Program-made: the position numbers and the translations under genes
Shown here: piece after piece, positions 32,139 through 41,678 of the stretch
Layout of the letters: each line of letters starts with the position of its first letter
Position numbering within the stretch: the first letter of the stretch is position 1
Notes under the pieces: generated by a model
The model's database searches: none
Told to the model about the DNA's origin: nothing
The model's input: the letters and a program-made list of their open reading frames with translations, nothing else
NCBI RefSeq assembly: GCF_047250385.1
Contig: NZ_JBLBVM010000055.1
Location: forward strand, 310,001 to 374,000
Direction: 5' to 3'
DNA: 64,000 bases
DNA from: Glaciecola sp047250385
GTDB lineage: Bacteria > Pseudomonadota > Gammaproteobacteria > Enterobacterales > Alteromonadaceae

Positions 32139-32765
32139 TTAAGAAATGACTCTGACAGCTTGTTTTGCCGCTTTCAAAATTTGACTTTTTCTAAACAATA
32201 TATGTCTACGTTTGCCACCCATTTGTCGCCAAAGCACTGCCGAGCGTACACCCGCTAGCAATAGGGCACGCACTTTATGTTGGTTCGTTTCCTGGCTAAG
32301 GTGCTGTTGATTGCCGGCAATTTGAATTTTGGGTGCAAGAGGGCTGACTACATCTGTATAGACGCTGGCTAATGATGACATAATTTGGCTGTGCTCAAAA
32401 TCGACATGTGCTAACTGACGCTGTACATGTGAAATGCGGTCTGCCAATTTGTCTAATGCTGTTGGGTGCTTACTAAGTTTGCGTTCTAGACTCAGGATAG
32501 AAGCAATGTAACGGGTAATTTCAGCATCTTTATGGCGGCTCTCATTATCCAATTGAGCCACTAATGTAACAAAACCAGTTTTCAGGTTGGGTAAGGCGCC
32601 ATAGACTTGCTGTGGGCTATCTGGGTTTGTCACCAAAATACTTGAAACACTGGTTTCAATCGCTTGAGGATCTGCACTGCCTTTGCGCGCTACACTCTGC
32701 ACTAGCGCTGCCGCTTGGCATACACCCGCTAACGCTATGTGACGTTCTATATCAGGGCTTATCAT
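32139..32765 (-). CDS. hflD: HflD, high-frequency-lysogenisation protein homologue
   Basis: 208 residues, helical, peripheral membrane protein in E. coli where it was found to interact with lambda CII. The family opening (I)ALAGVCQAAALVQ and the conserved KTGFVTLVAQLDN and central YIASILSLERKL regions are present. No catalytic motif is known. Between mnmA (12 bases upstream) and purB. Confidence 0.92.
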   Translation of the reverse strand: MISPDIERHIALAGVCQAAALVQSVARKGSADPQAIETSVSSILVTNPDSPQQVYGALPNLKTGFVTLVAQLDNESRHKDAEITRYIASILSLERKLSKHPTALDKLADRISHVQRQLAHVDFEHSQIMSSLASVYTDVVSPLAPKIQIAGNQQHLSQETNQHKVRALLLAGVRSAVLWRQMGGKRRHILFRKSQILKAAKQAVRVIS

Positions 32766-32777
32766 ATGTTTATACCC

Positions 32778-33947
32778 TTATTTATCATTCGCAATTGGCG
32801 GAAAGGTTTTTAGTTCATTGTTAACTAAATAGCCATCTATGATGCCACCACCTAGACAAATGTCATCGATATAAAATACAGCCGATTGGCCTGGAGTGAC
32901 TGCTTTTTGTGGTTCATCAAAGACGACTTTCACGCTGCCATCGTTTTGAGGTGTGACGGTACATGGAATGTCAGATTGACGATAGCGTGTTTTTACCATC
33001 ATTTTTGTTGTTTCTAGTGGGCCGACTCTATCTACCCAATGTAGCTGATTTGCAATCAATCCCTCCGAATATAGGCGAGGGTGATCGGCACCTTGGCCAA
33101 CAATGAGTACGTTACGAGCAACATCTTTATCGACCACATACCAAGGCTCATCGCCGTGCTCTTTTTTACCACCAATCAGCAAGCCTTTGCGCTGCCCTAA
33201 CGTATGGTACATAAGGCCATCATGCTTGCCAATTTCTTCACCTTCGGTAGTTTCAATAATGCCCGGTTTAGCGGGTAAGTATTGCCCTAGAAAGTCTTTG
33301 AACTTTCTTTCGCCTATGAAGCAAATGCCGGTACTGTCTTTTTTGTTGTGAGTTACGAGGCCTTGTTCTTCCGCAATTTCACGTACCTTTGGCTTTTCAA
33401 TGTCGCCTACTGGAAAGAGTGTTTTGGCTATATGTTCATGGCTCAAGGTATATAAAAAGTAACTTTGATCTTTGTTGCTATCATGTCCGCGCACCATCTT
33501 CCACTTGCCGTCTTCAAAGCGGCGCTGCACGTAATGTCCAGTAGCGATGTAGTCTGCGCCTAAATCTTCAGCAGCAAACTCTAAGAAAGCTTTAAACTTG
33601 ATTTCCTTGTTACACATGATATCAGGGTTTGGTGTGCGACCCGCTTTGTATTCTTCAAGGAAATATTCAAATACGTTGTCCCAATATTCGGCAGCAAAAT
33701 TAATTTGGTGTAAGTAAATTCCTAATTTGTCAGCAACAGCTTGTGCATCCGCTAAATCCTCTGCGGCTGCGCAATATTCATCATTGTCATCTTCCTCCCA
33801 GTTTTTCATGAACAAACCTTCAACTTGATAACCTTCCTGTTGAAGAAGATAGGCAGACACTGAAGAGTCTACACCGCCGGACATGCCTACGATTACCTTA
33901 ATTTCAGAATTGGATTTAGATGAGCTGGGCGAATTGTTGTCAGTCAA
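32778..33947 (-). CDS. mnmA: tRNA-specific 2-thiouridylase MnmA
   Basis: 389 residues from a TTG start. Thiolates U34 in the Lys, Glu and Gln tRNAs. PP-loop VGMSGGVDSS binds ATP; the catalytic Cys pair is in PNPDIMCN and in STGICFIGERKF. A polar Ser/Asn-rich N-terminal stretch of about 16 residues precedes the conserved IKVIVG; no ATG lies before the PP-loop Met, and TTG at 33947 has AAGGT about 10 bases upstream. Given the three tRNA-Gln genes here, its product acts on tRNAs encoded in this window. Confidence 0.95.
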   Translation of the reverse strand: MTDNNSPSSSKSNSEIKVIVGMSGGVDSSVSAYLLQQEGYQVEGLFMKNWEEDDNDEYCAAAEDLADAQAVADKLGIYLHQINFAAEYWDNVFEYFLEEYKAGRTPNPDIMCNKEIKFKAFLEFAAEDLGADYIATGHYVQRRFEDGKWKMVRGHDSNKDQSYFLYTLSHEHIAKTLFPVGDIEKPKVREIAEEQGLVTHNKKDSTGICFIGERKFKDFLGQYLPAKPGIIETTEGEEIGKHDGLMYHTLGQRKGLLIGGKKEHGDEPWYVVDKDVARNVLIVGQGADHPRLYSEGLIANQLHWVDRVGPLETTKMMVKTRYRQSDIPCTVTPQNDGSVKVVFDEPQKAVTPGQSAVFYIDDICLGGGIIDGYLVNNELKTFPPIANDK

Positions 33948-34057
33948 CGAAGAGCTACCTTATGTGTTTATTATTTGAACTGCTAGCGAATGAGGGCGCA
34001 GATAATAGCAATTTTTGCGGCACTTTTATAGTTTCAGATGAAGCAAAATCAACTAAA

Positions 34058-34675
34058 TTATTCCGATTTTTTAGTCTTCAATTCGACATACTCACCGTTT
34101 GCAATATTATCTAAAGTCCACTTTCCAATTCGATATCTAATTAAACGCAGAGTGGGGTAGCCAATGTGAGCTGTCATCCGACGAACTTGTCTGTTGCGCC
34201 CTTCAGTAATTGTAATGGATAGCCAGGTGGTTGGAATGTTTGCTCGGAATCTAACTGGGGGAGTGCGTTCCCAAACATCGGGTGCTGGCATTACTTCGAC
34301 TAAGGCAGGAACGGTTGGCCCATCGTTAAGGGTGATGCCTGTTCGAAGCTTGTCTAAGTCACTTTCTGTAGGTTGGCCTTCAACTTGAACCCAGTAGGTT
34401 TTACTTGTTTTATTCTTGGGCGATGAAATCTTATTCGCGAGTTTGCCATCATTGGTCAATACCAAAAGCCCTTCACTGTCGCGGTCGAGTCTACCTGCTG
34501 CATATACATTTGGAATTGGAATGAAGTCTTTGAGGGTTTTACGCCCGTCCTGATCGGTAAATTGGGTTAGCACCAAGTAAGGCTTGTTAAAAAGCACAGT
34601 TTTACTGGGCTCTGTGGGCTTTTGCTCTTGTTTCTTTCTGCGGCGACTAAAATACGTTGATTGCGAGTTTTTCAC
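34058..34675 (-). CDS. rluE: 23S rRNA pseudouridine 2457 synthase
   Basis: 205 residues. A RsuA/RluB/E/F-family synthase without an S4 domain, as expected for RluE. Catalytic Asp in GRLDRDSEGLL; the family motif EGRNRQVRRM is near the C-terminus. The N-terminal ~25 residues are Lys/Arg/Gln-rich. E. coli rluE is likewise near mnmA. It is 110 bases upstream of mnmA on the same strand. Confidence 0.94.
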   Translation of the reverse strand: MKNSQSTYFSRRRKKQEQKPTEPSKTVLFNKPYLVLTQFTDQDGRKTLKDFIPIPNVYAAGRLDRDSEGLLVLTNDGKLANKISSPKNKTSKTYWVQVEGQPTESDLDKLRTGITLNDGPTVPALVEVMPAPDVWERTPPVRFRANIPTTWLSITITEGRNRQVRRMTAHIGYPTLRLIRYRIGKWTLDNIANGEYVELKTKKSE

Positions 34676-34789
34676 GACAAGATTCCGCCAGAGCGTTTTA
34701 TTCAGAAATTAATGAAAATAATTATGCCATGAAGAGGAGGGATTCGTAAGGTTCTTTTTACGTTTTAGCTTAGCCCATGAGCAACAGAC

Positions 34790-34820
34790 ACAAAAAAGCA
34801 GGACGTTATCCCGCTTTTTA
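34790..34820 (-). terminator. Terminator of cspD
   Basis: AAAAAGCAGGA (34793-34803) and TCCCGCTTTTT (34809-34819) pair over 11 positions with one G-T mismatch; on the minus strand it ends TTTTTTGTG. It lies 33 bases past the cspD stop. Its A/T-rich flanks would allow function on both strands. Confidence 0.85.
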
Positions 34821-34852
34821 TGTCTATTTAAATGCTTTCGTTTATTTCTCGA

Positions 34853-35074
34853 TTATCTTTCTGGCTCTTCGCCGCTCAAACCGATATTTTCCGCATGTAA
34901 ACCTTTGGGACCTTGTTGGACTTCATAAGTCACTTCTTGGCCCGCTTTAAGAGATCGATATCCATCCATTTTGATTGTCGAATAATGCGCAAAGATATCT
35001 TCGCCGCCATCTTCCGGCACGATGAAACCAAATCCCTTAGCATTGTTAAACCATTTAACTTTGCCGACTGCCAT
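34853..35074 (-). CDS. cspD: Cold-shock-domain protein CspD
   Basis: 73 residues. Single OB-fold with RNP1 (KGFGFIV) and RNP2 (DIFAHYS). The VGKVKWFNNAKGFGF opening, the short Glu/Pro-rich end and the location divergent to clpS-clpA identify the stationary-phase CspD type, which in E. coli inhibits replication; whether it does so here is inference. Confidence 0.93.
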   Translation of the reverse strand: MAVGKVKWFNNAKGFGFIVPEDGGEDIFAHYSTIKMDGYRSLKAGQEVTYEVQQGPKGLHAENIGLSGEEPER

Positions 35075-35301
35075 ACCACTACTTCCTTTTCTTGATCCTT
35101 GAATTACCGCAAATATGCCCCCACAATAAAGAAGACAACAGGAGTGTGACTCACAACAAAAGCATCACATAGTAAAACTGTAGTTTTTTTAACCAGCAAT
35201 TGTCAAGTAGAAATTACATATAATGACGATTTGATAAAAAAACTGTTCCTGTTACCACTTTTGACACTATTATAGTATCAAGGCGAAAAGAATAAGTAAC
35301 T

Positions 35302-35625
35302 ATGACAAAAGAAAATATCATCAGTATTGACGGCGAAAAGCAAATTGATACCGTTAAGAAGAAAGTTGAGCCACCACCAATGTATAAAGTGATGCTCAAT
35401 AATGACGACTATACGCCTATGGATTTTGTGATTGAAGTGCTAATGACCTTCTTTAACATTGATTCCGAGAAGGCAAACCAGCTTATGCTTACGGTTCATT
35501 ATCAAGGCAAAGCAGTTTGTGGCATATATACTGCAGAGATTGCAGAAACGAAAGTGATGCAGGTGAATCAATATTCACGCAAAAACCATCATCCATTAAT
35601 GTGCACGATGGAACCGGCGCAATAG
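35302..35625 (+). CDS. clpS: ATP-dependent Clp protease adaptor ClpS
   Basis: 107 residues. Delivers N-degron substrates to ClpA. Family motifs YKVMLNNDDYTPMDFVIEVL and the later VHYQGKAVCGIYTAEIAE are intact; the ClpA-contacting N-terminal extension (about 1-25) is present. Its gene is 12 bases before clpA. The window also encodes Bpt and Aat, the transferases that make N-degrons for ClpS. Confidence 0.97.
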   Translation: MTKENIISIDGEKQIDTVKKKVEPPPMYKVMLNNDDYTPMDFVIEVLMTFFNIDSEKANQLMLTVHYQGKAVCGIYTAEIAETKVMQVNQYSRKNHHPLMCTMEPAQ

Positions 35626-35637
35626 TAAGGGGAAGTA

Positions 35638-37905
35638 ATGTTAAATAAAGATTTAGAACAAACATTGAATGAAGCCTTTGTTTTCGCGCGTCAGCATCGT
35701 CATGAGTTTATGACCGTTGAGCATTTATTGCTTATGCTGCTCGATAACTCAGCCGCTCAAGAGGCTTTAAAAGCGTGTGGAGCGAGTATCGAAACGCTGC
35801 GCACAGAACTGACTGACTTCGTCAATGAAACGACACCTCTAATGTCAGAGCAACAGAGTACTGAGCGTGAAACACAACCTACGCTCGGCTTTCAACGTGT
35901 GCTTCAACGAGCTGTATTCCACGTGCAATCATCTGGAAAAGGCGAAGTTACGGGTGCCAATGTATTGGTAGCTATTTTTAGCGAACAAGAATCGCAAGCC
36001 GTTTACATTCTTAAGAAAGCTGATGTAACACGCTTAGATGTGGTCAATTATATCTCGCACGGTGTTAGCAAAGCCGATGACGACTCGCACACGCCTGAAG
36101 AAGTACAAGAAGAAGGGGCTGAAAACGAAGAAGATCAGTCAATGCTGTCAAAATATGCCAGCAACCTAAATGTTGCCGCTAAAGATGGCAAGATTGACCC
36201 GCTTATTGGTCGTGACCAAGAATTAGAAAGAACGATTCAAATACTATGTCGTCGTCGCAAAAACAATCCTTTGTTGGTAGGTGAAGCTGGTGTTGGTAAA
36301 ACGGCTATTGCTGAAGGACTTGCATATAGGATTGTGCAGGAAGATGTACCAGATGTTATTGCATCTTCGACTGTTTACTCTCTGGATTTAGGTGGCTTGC
36401 TAGCTGGAACTAAATATCGTGGTGACTTCGAAAAACGTTTGAAAGGCATCTTGAAAGAGCTTAGTAAAGATCCTGATGCGATTTTATTTATCGATGAAAT
36501 TCATACCATCATTGGTGCCGGTGCGGCATCAGGTGGCGTAATGGATGCGTCGAATTTATTGAAGCCTAAGTTAAGTAGCGGTGAATTGCGTTGCATAGGG
36601 TCTACAACCTACCAAGAATATCAAGGTATTTTCGAAAAAGATCGTGCGCTTGCTCGTCGTTTCCAAAAAGTGGATGTAGTTGAGCCTAGCGTTCATGATA
36701 CAACGAAGATATTGATGGGGCTGAAATCCCGTTATGAAGAACACCACAGTGTGCGCTTTACGCAAAAAGCGCTAGCTGCGGCCGCTGAGCTTTCTGCAAA
36801 GTATATCAACGAGCGTTTCTTACCAGATAAAGCCATTGATGTGATGGATGAAGCTGGCGCCAGCCAACGTCTATTGCCAGCATCTAAGCGCAAGAAAACG
36901 ATCAATGTGGGTGATATTGAGCAGATCATAGCCAAGATAGCTCGTATTCCTGAGAAGTCCGTTTCAGCCTCTGATAAGGATGTTCTGAAGAATCTGGGGC
37001 GTAACCTTAAAATGGTTGTGTTCGGTCAAGACGAAGCTATCGATACGCTCTCAGATGCAATTCAGCTATCTCGTTCAGGTTTAGGCAACGAAGCGAAACC
37101 GATTGGTAATTTCCTATTTGCAGGCCCAACAGGTGTCGGTAAAACAGAAGTTACTCAACAACTTGCCAAAATTATGGGCGTTGAATTAGCACGTTTCGAC
37201 ATGTCTGAGTATATGGAACGTCATGCAGTTTCCCGTTTAATCGGTGCTCCTCCAGGTTATGTGGGTTATGACCAAGGTGGATTATTAACTGACGCTGTCA
37301 TCAAAAATCCATATTGCGTGGTCTTGCTTGATGAGATGGAAAAAGCGCATTCGGATATTTACAATATTTTGTTGCAAGTCATGGACCACGGTACATTGAC
37401 AGACAACAATGGTCGTAAAGTTGACTTTAGAAATGTGGTCTTAGTAATGACGACTAACGCAGGTGTGCAGCAAACTGTGCGCAAATCGATTGGCTTTAAA
37501 GAGCAAGATCATAGCCATGATGCAATGTCTGAAATTAATAAAACCTTTTCACCAGAATTCAGAAACAGATTGGACGGTATCGTTTGGTTTAATCATCTGA
37601 ATGAAGATGTGATTCTGCAAGTTGTTGATAAATTCATTATTGAATTACAAGCGCAACTTGATCAGAAAGGTGTTTCTTTAGAAGTGTCAGAAAAAGCCCG
37701 TAATTGGTTAGCGAAGAAAGGCTATGATAAGTCGATGGGAGCAAGACCGATGGCTCGCATTATTCAGGAAAAACTGAAAAAAGAACTGGCGTCTGAGCTA
37801 TTGTTCGGGAAATTAAGCAATGGTGGGGAAGTGAAAGTCGACTTCAGCAAAGATGCTTTAACCTTTGACTATGTGCCGGTAACTAAGGCGAAGACGGAAG
37901 CTTAG
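35638..37905 (+). CDS. clpA: ClpA, ATPase subunit of the Clp protease
   Basis: 755 residues, full length. N-domain (about 1-145), first AAA+ domain with Walker A GEAGVGKT at 215-222 and DEIHTIIGAGA, second AAA+ domain with GPTGVGKT near residue 495, LLDEMEKAH and the ClpP loop I-G-F/L type sequence (KSIGFKEQ). There is no middle coiled coil, which separates it from ClpB. Forms an operon with clpS and ends in a strong terminator. Confidence 0.97.
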   Translation: MLNKDLEQTLNEAFVFARQHRHEFMTVEHLLLMLLDNSAAQEALKACGASIETLRTELTDFVNETTPLMSEQQSTERETQPTLGFQRVLQRAVFHVQSSGKGEVTGANVLVAIFSEQESQAVYILKKADVTRLDVVNYISHGVSKADDDSHTPEEVQEEGAENEEDQSMLSKYASNLNVAAKDGKIDPLIGRDQELERTIQILCRRRKNNPLLVGEAGVGKTAIAEGLAYRIVQEDVPDVIASSTVYSLDLGGLLAGTKYRGDFEKRLKGILKELSKDPDAILFIDEIHTIIGAGAASGGVMDASNLLKPKLSSGELRCIGSTTYQEYQGIFEKDRALARRFQKVDVVEPSVHDTTKILMGLKSRYEEHHSVRFTQKALAAAAELSAKYINERFLPDKAIDVMDEAGASQRLLPASKRKKTINVGDIEQIIAKIARIPEKSVSASDKDVLKNLGRNLKMVVFGQDEAIDTLSDAIQLSRSGLGNEAKPIGNFLFAGPTGVGKTEVTQQLAKIMGVELARFDMSEYMERHAVSRLIGAPPGYVGYDQGGLLTDAVIKNPYCVVLLDEMEKAHSDIYNILLQVMDHGTLTDNNGRKVDFRNVVLVMTTNAGVQQTVRKSIGFKEQDHSHDAMSEINKTFSPEFRNRLDGIVWFNHLNEDVILQVVDKFIIELQAQLDQKGVSLEVSEKARNWLAKKGYDKSMGARPMARIIQEKLKKELASELLFGKLSNGGEVKVDFSKDALTFDYVPVTKAKTEA

Positions 37906-37951
37906 TTTTCGTTTTCAATGAAAATAAAAAAGCTTCCATCAAAGCTATATT

Positions 37952-37980
37952 AAAAAACCGCCGAAAGGCGGTTTTTTGTT
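37952..37980. terminator. Bidirectional terminator after clpA
   Basis: AAAAAACCGCC (37952-37962), GAAA loop, GGCGGTTTTTT (37967-37977): a perfect 11-bp stem with T-tracts on both strands. It ends clpA transcription and could also stop the convergent infA transcript. Confidence 0.95.
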
Positions 37981-38171
37981 GAAACTTTTTTCTTGTTTAC
38001 TTCACAACATAAGGTTATGACAAGAGAGAGTCGTTTTAGACCAAGCGTTTTAATTGCGGTAGCGTCACGAAAAAGTTGCAAACCATTCAGTTGGTGAATC
38101 AGAGTGCGAATTATTCATAGTGCAAATGATATTAAGTATATACCCGACAGCTAAACGTCTTAGTTAGTCTA

Positions 38172-38390
38172 TTAACGCGCTCTGTAGATGATACGGCCTT
38201 TACTTAGGTCGTATGGAGTCATCTCAACGGTAACTTTGTCACCAGTTAATATACGGATATAGTTTTTACGCATTTTACCTGAAATATGCGCAGTCACTAC
38301 GTGACCATTTTCCAATTCAACTCGGAACATGGTGTTTGGAAGTGTATCTAACACAGTACCTTCCATTTCAATACAATCTTCTTTTGCCAT
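38172..38390 (-). CDS. infA: Translation initiation factor IF-1
   Basis: 72 residues, exactly the E. coli length. S1-type OB fold with the conserved DCIEMEGTVLDTLPN, SGKMRKNYIRIL and the basic GRIIYRAR end. Located downstream of bpt and convergent with clpA, the classical clpA-infA-aat order. Confidence 0.97.
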   Translation of the reverse strand: MAKEDCIEMEGTVLDTLPNTMFRVELENGHVVTAHISGKMRKNYIRILTGDKVTVEMTPYDLSKGRIIYRAR

Positions 38391-38469
38391 CTAAAGCAAT
38401 AACCTCAATTTGTTAGTCAATATTTTGCCGCGCAGAAGTTAACTCATATGCATTGGTATGTAAAGAGTT

Positions 38470-39165
38470 TCATGCTTTTTTTACAGATAAATGCCACTTA
38501 TTATCGAAGAATCGCTCATGCGGGTAAAAGTTCTGTTTGTAATTCATTTTCTTACACGCATCAACTTGGTAGCCTAGATACAAGTAAGGTAGATTTTCAT
38601 CTGCTGTTAGTTGAATTTGCTTTAGTATAAAAAAGATACCAAGAGAGCGTTTGCTCAAGCTTGGTTCAAAAAACGTATAAAGGGCAGAGTAGCCTTGATT
38701 GAGTTTATCTGTGACAGCTACGCCGATGAGTTCATCATCCAGATAAGCTTCTAAAAATAAGGGGCGTTGCCATTCGCAATCAACAAAACCATAGTATTGC
38801 TCCGGTGAAGCGGGAAACATACTGCCGTCAGAATGGATTTCGTTTACATACTTTTCGTAAAGCAAATAATACTCAGGCTTGTTTTCATCACTGATTTTTA
38901 ATTCAATATCACTGTTTTTGGACAATACGCGTTTTTGACTTTTGCTTGGTTTGTGTGCCCGAGCCAAAACTCTAATCGATTGGCATTCATTGCAACTGAC
39001 ACACTGCGGGCGGTATATCTGTTCACCACTGCGGCGAAATCCATGCTCCGTTAAATCGGAAAAAGTACTTTTAAGAACGATGGCGGGTTCGACACAAACT
39101 AAGAGCTGCTCTTGTCGATCATCTAAGTAGTTGCAGTCGAATTGTTGGGTAATACCGAATTTCAA
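38470..39165 (-). CDS. bpt: Aspartate/glutamate leucyltransferase
   Basis: 231 residues. Transfers leucine from Leu-tRNA to N-terminal Asp or Glu of proteins, creating ClpS-recognised N-degrons. The R-transferase/Bpt features are visible: N-terminal Cys cluster region with CNYLDD, the CVSCNECQSIR Cys-x-x-Cys, and the C-terminal YLYLGYQVDACKKMNYK. Overlaps aat by ATGA. The enteric bacteria lack this gene; Vibrio and Alteromonadales carry it beside aat. Confidence 0.94.
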   Translation of the reverse strand: MKFGITQQFDCNYLDDRQEQLLVCVEPAIVLKSTFSDLTEHGFRRSGEQIYRPQCVSCNECQSIRVLARAHKPSKSQKRVLSKNSDIELKISDENKPEYYLLYEKYVNEIHSDGSMFPASPEQYYGFVDCEWQRPLFLEAYLDDELIGVAVTDKLNQGYSALYTFFEPSLSKRSLGIFFILKQIQLTADENLPYLYLGYQVDACKKMNYKQNFYPHERFFDNKWHLSVKKA

Positions 39166-39899
39166 ATTAACTCACTTAAAGATTGAGGTCGCCATACTTC
39201 ATTGGCTACATGGAGGTTTTTACTGACTTCTAAACGTGAGATAAATTTTTCTCTCGGCATTGTTTCACAGCCTAAACTGCTTAAGTGAGGGGTTTCCATT
39301 TGGCAGTCTATAAACGCCATCTCATACTTACGCATATGTTGGACTAAAGCAAATAATGCTACTTTTGAGGCATCCGTTTTTGTGTGGAACATTGACTCTC
39401 CACAGAAGACGCCACCAATTGTGACACCATAGAGTCCACCAATGAGTGCTTCTTTATGCCAAACCTCGATTGATTGGGCGTAGCCAGCTTCGTGCAGTTT
39501 GATATACGCGTTAATCATCTCTTCAGTAATCCACGTGAGATGACTCGTTTCGCCAACGTGCCCAAGACCTGTTGCTTTTCTCGGTATTTTTGCGCATTGG
39601 TGAATGACGCCTAAAAAGTTGTTATTAAGCGTGACATGATATTGCGCGTTTTTAATAGTTTTAAGTAGACTTTTTGAAGCGTGAAATTTTTCAAGCTCTA
39701 ATATGCCTCTTGGATCAGGTGACCACCAAAGATAGGGATCATCTTCGCCAAACCATGGGAAAATACCCGATTCGTAGGCGTTTATTAGACGAGTTGGTGA
39801 GAGATCCCCACCATAAGCTAATAAGCCGTTAGGCTCTATTAATGCGAAGTCGACGGTGGGGAAGCGATTGGTATGATCAAGTTTGAACAGTTCAAGCAT
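39162..39899 (-). CDS. aat: Leucyl/phenylalanyl-tRNA-protein transferase
   Basis: 245 residues. Adds Leu or Phe to N-terminal Lys or Arg for degradation by ClpAPS. Motifs: FPWFGEDDPYLWWSPDPRG near the N-terminus, the GLYGVTIGGVFCGESMFH core and DCQMETPHL. Coupled to bpt by an ATGA overlap; trxB ends 47 bases upstream. Aat, Bpt, ClpS and ClpA together form the bacterial N-degron pathway. Confidence 0.97.
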   Translation of the reverse strand: MLELFKLDHTNRFPTVDFALIEPNGLLAYGGDLSPTRLINAYESGIFPWFGEDDPYLWWSPDPRGILELEKFHASKSLLKTIKNAQYHVTLNNNFLGVIHQCAKIPRKATGLGHVGETSHLTWITEEMINAYIKLHEAGYAQSIEVWHKEALIGGLYGVTIGGVFCGESMFHTKTDASKVALFALVQHMRKYEMAFIDCQMETPHLSSLGCETMPREKFISRLEVSKNLHVANEVWRPQSLSELI

Positions 39900-39946
39900 A
39901 CGGCAACTCTCTTTGAGTTACCGCATATATAAACTGACAAAGACGA

Positions 39947-40897
39947 CTACTGGGCATCCAAGAACTTTTCTGCATCAAGTGCGGCCATGCAGCCTGTACC
40001 AGCTGAAGTAATGGCTTGTCTATAAACATGATCACTAACGTCACCTGCAGCAAAAACGCCTTCAACACTTGTTTGTGTTGCATTGCCTTCCAAGCCACTT
40101 TTAACTTTAATATAGCCATCTTTCATTTCTAACTGGCCTTCAAAGATACCGGTGTTTGGTGAATGACCGATTGCGATGAATAAGCCCATCACATCTACTT
40201 TAGAAATATCGCCAGTTTGCGTATCTTTTATGTTGATGCCAGTTACGCCCATGTCGTCACCAAGAACTTCATCAAGCTCTTTATTTAGGTGTAAAACGAC
40301 GTTGCCATTCTTGGCTTTTTCCATTAATCGATCGGCAAGAATTTTTTCACTTCTAAATGATTCTCTGCGATGAATAACATGCACTTCAGAAGCAATATTA
40401 GATAGATAAAGCGCTTCTTCAACCGCTGTATTACCACCACCAACAACTGCGACTTTCTGATTTCTATAGAAGAAGCCATCACAAGTAGCGCAAGCTGAAA
40501 CGCCTTTACCCATAAACGCTGTTTCAGATGGCAAACCAAGGTATTTGGCTGATGCACCTGTGCATATGATTAAGGAATCACATGTATAAGTGCCTTGATC
40601 ACCCGTTAGAGTGAAAGGACGTTTAGTCAAATCGGTGGTATTGATATGATCGAAAATAATCTCAGTATCAAACTTTTCAGCATGCTTTTGCATACGGTCC
40701 ATCAATGCTGGGCCGGTTAGGCCTTCAGGATCGCCTGGCCAGTTTTCAACATCAGTTGTTGTTGTTAGTTGACCGCCTTGTTGAATGCCTGTCAATAATA
40801 CTGGATTTAAATTTGCTCTCGCGGCGTACACAGCTGCTGAATAGCCTGCTGGTCCAGACCCTAGTATTAGCAAGGGTACGTGTCTGGTTTCTGACAT
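39947..40897 (-). CDS. trxB: Thioredoxin reductase
   Basis: 316 residues. NADPH:thioredoxin reductase flavoprotein. FAD motif GSGPAG at 13-18; redox-active CATC with Cys136 and Cys139 as in E. coli; NADPH motif GGGNTAVEEALYL; C-terminal FAD contact GVFAAGDVSDHVYRQ. First gene of trxB-aat-bpt-infA, diverging from yfbV. Confidence 0.97.
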   Translation of the reverse strand: MSETRHVPLLILGSGPAGYSAAVYAARANLNPVLLTGIQQGGQLTTTTDVENWPGDPEGLTGPALMDRMQKHAEKFDTEIIFDHINTTDLTKRPFTLTGDQGTYTCDSLIICTGASAKYLGLPSETAFMGKGVSACATCDGFFYRNQKVAVVGGGNTAVEEALYLSNIASEVHVIHRRESFRSEKILADRLMEKAKNGNVVLHLNKELDEVLGDDMGVTGINIKDTQTGDISKVDVMGLFIAIGHSPNTGIFEGQLEMKDGYIKVKSGLEGNATQTSVEGVFAAGDVSDHVYRQAITSAGTGCMAALDAEKFLDAQ

Positions 40898-41134
40898 GTA
40901 AATCTCCGAAAAACTTCTTTTTAGTTGTAATCAATATTGGGACGCTTTAATTCAATTCAACATTGATCTTTGTGTATATGAGCAGGAGTATAAACTTAAC
41001 TTAGGAAAGCCTCCATGCTTAATGACAATATCTGTCATTGTTTTCATCTGGTTTTCTTACTTTAAGAACGAATTGGTTCTTTTTTATGCTACTATACGCA
41101 GTAGGTCGGATTTAGTTTTAAATCGGTGAGAGAC

Positions 41135-41581
41135 ATGACGAAGCAAGTTCCTCAAATTATTCAGCAAGGCCAGAGATATATGGACTCTTGGCCTATGCAA
41201 AAGCAACTGTATGGCCTTTTTCCTGAGTGCCGAATTATTGCTGCAACTAAATTTGGCTTTAAGGTAATGCCTGCTCTCGCGGTTTTAACGGTTGCTGTGC
41301 AACTTCATTTCATCGGAACTTCACAACTTCCACAGGCCCTCACGCTTGGGATTTTCTTTTTGAGTTTACCAGTGCAAGGTCTTTTATGGCTCGGTTTTCG
41401 CTCGCAAAAAATACTTCCGCCTGCGATGAAAGCTTGGTATCAAGAGATTTACCAAAAAATGCAACAGCAGGGTTGTGCACTAGAGAGCCAAAAGAGGGAA
41501 CCTCGTTTTCAAGAATTGGCAATGTTACTACGCACTGCATTTTCTGAATTAGATAAAGCGTTTACGAAGCATTTATTCTAG
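41135..41581 (+). CDS. yfbV: YfbV-family inner-membrane protein (UPF0208)
   Basis: 148 residues. A two-helix membrane protein; in E. coli YfbV limits the spread of the Ter macrodomain with MatP. WPMQKQLYGLFPECRIIAAT is the family signature, followed by two hydrophobic helices (about 45-95) and an amphipathic C-terminal tail. The ATG at 41135 is preferred to a GTG 9 bases earlier because GGTGAG precedes it. It lies alone here, not beside ackA as in E. coli. Confidence 0.9.
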   Translation: MTKQVPQIIQQGQRYMDSWPMQKQLYGLFPECRIIAATKFGFKVMPALAVLTVAVQLHFIGTSQLPQALTLGIFFLSLPVQGLLWLGFRSQKILPPAMKAWYQEIYQKMQQQGCALESQKREPRFQELAMLLRTAFSELDKAFTKHLF

Positions 41582-41678
41582 GGCTATGAACTAGTTTTAT
41601 TATCTACTTTTAGAAATAGTCAAGCGCAAGTACTTATTGAGAGTTGCTGGTCATGTTTAAGCATTGCTAATAATTTAA

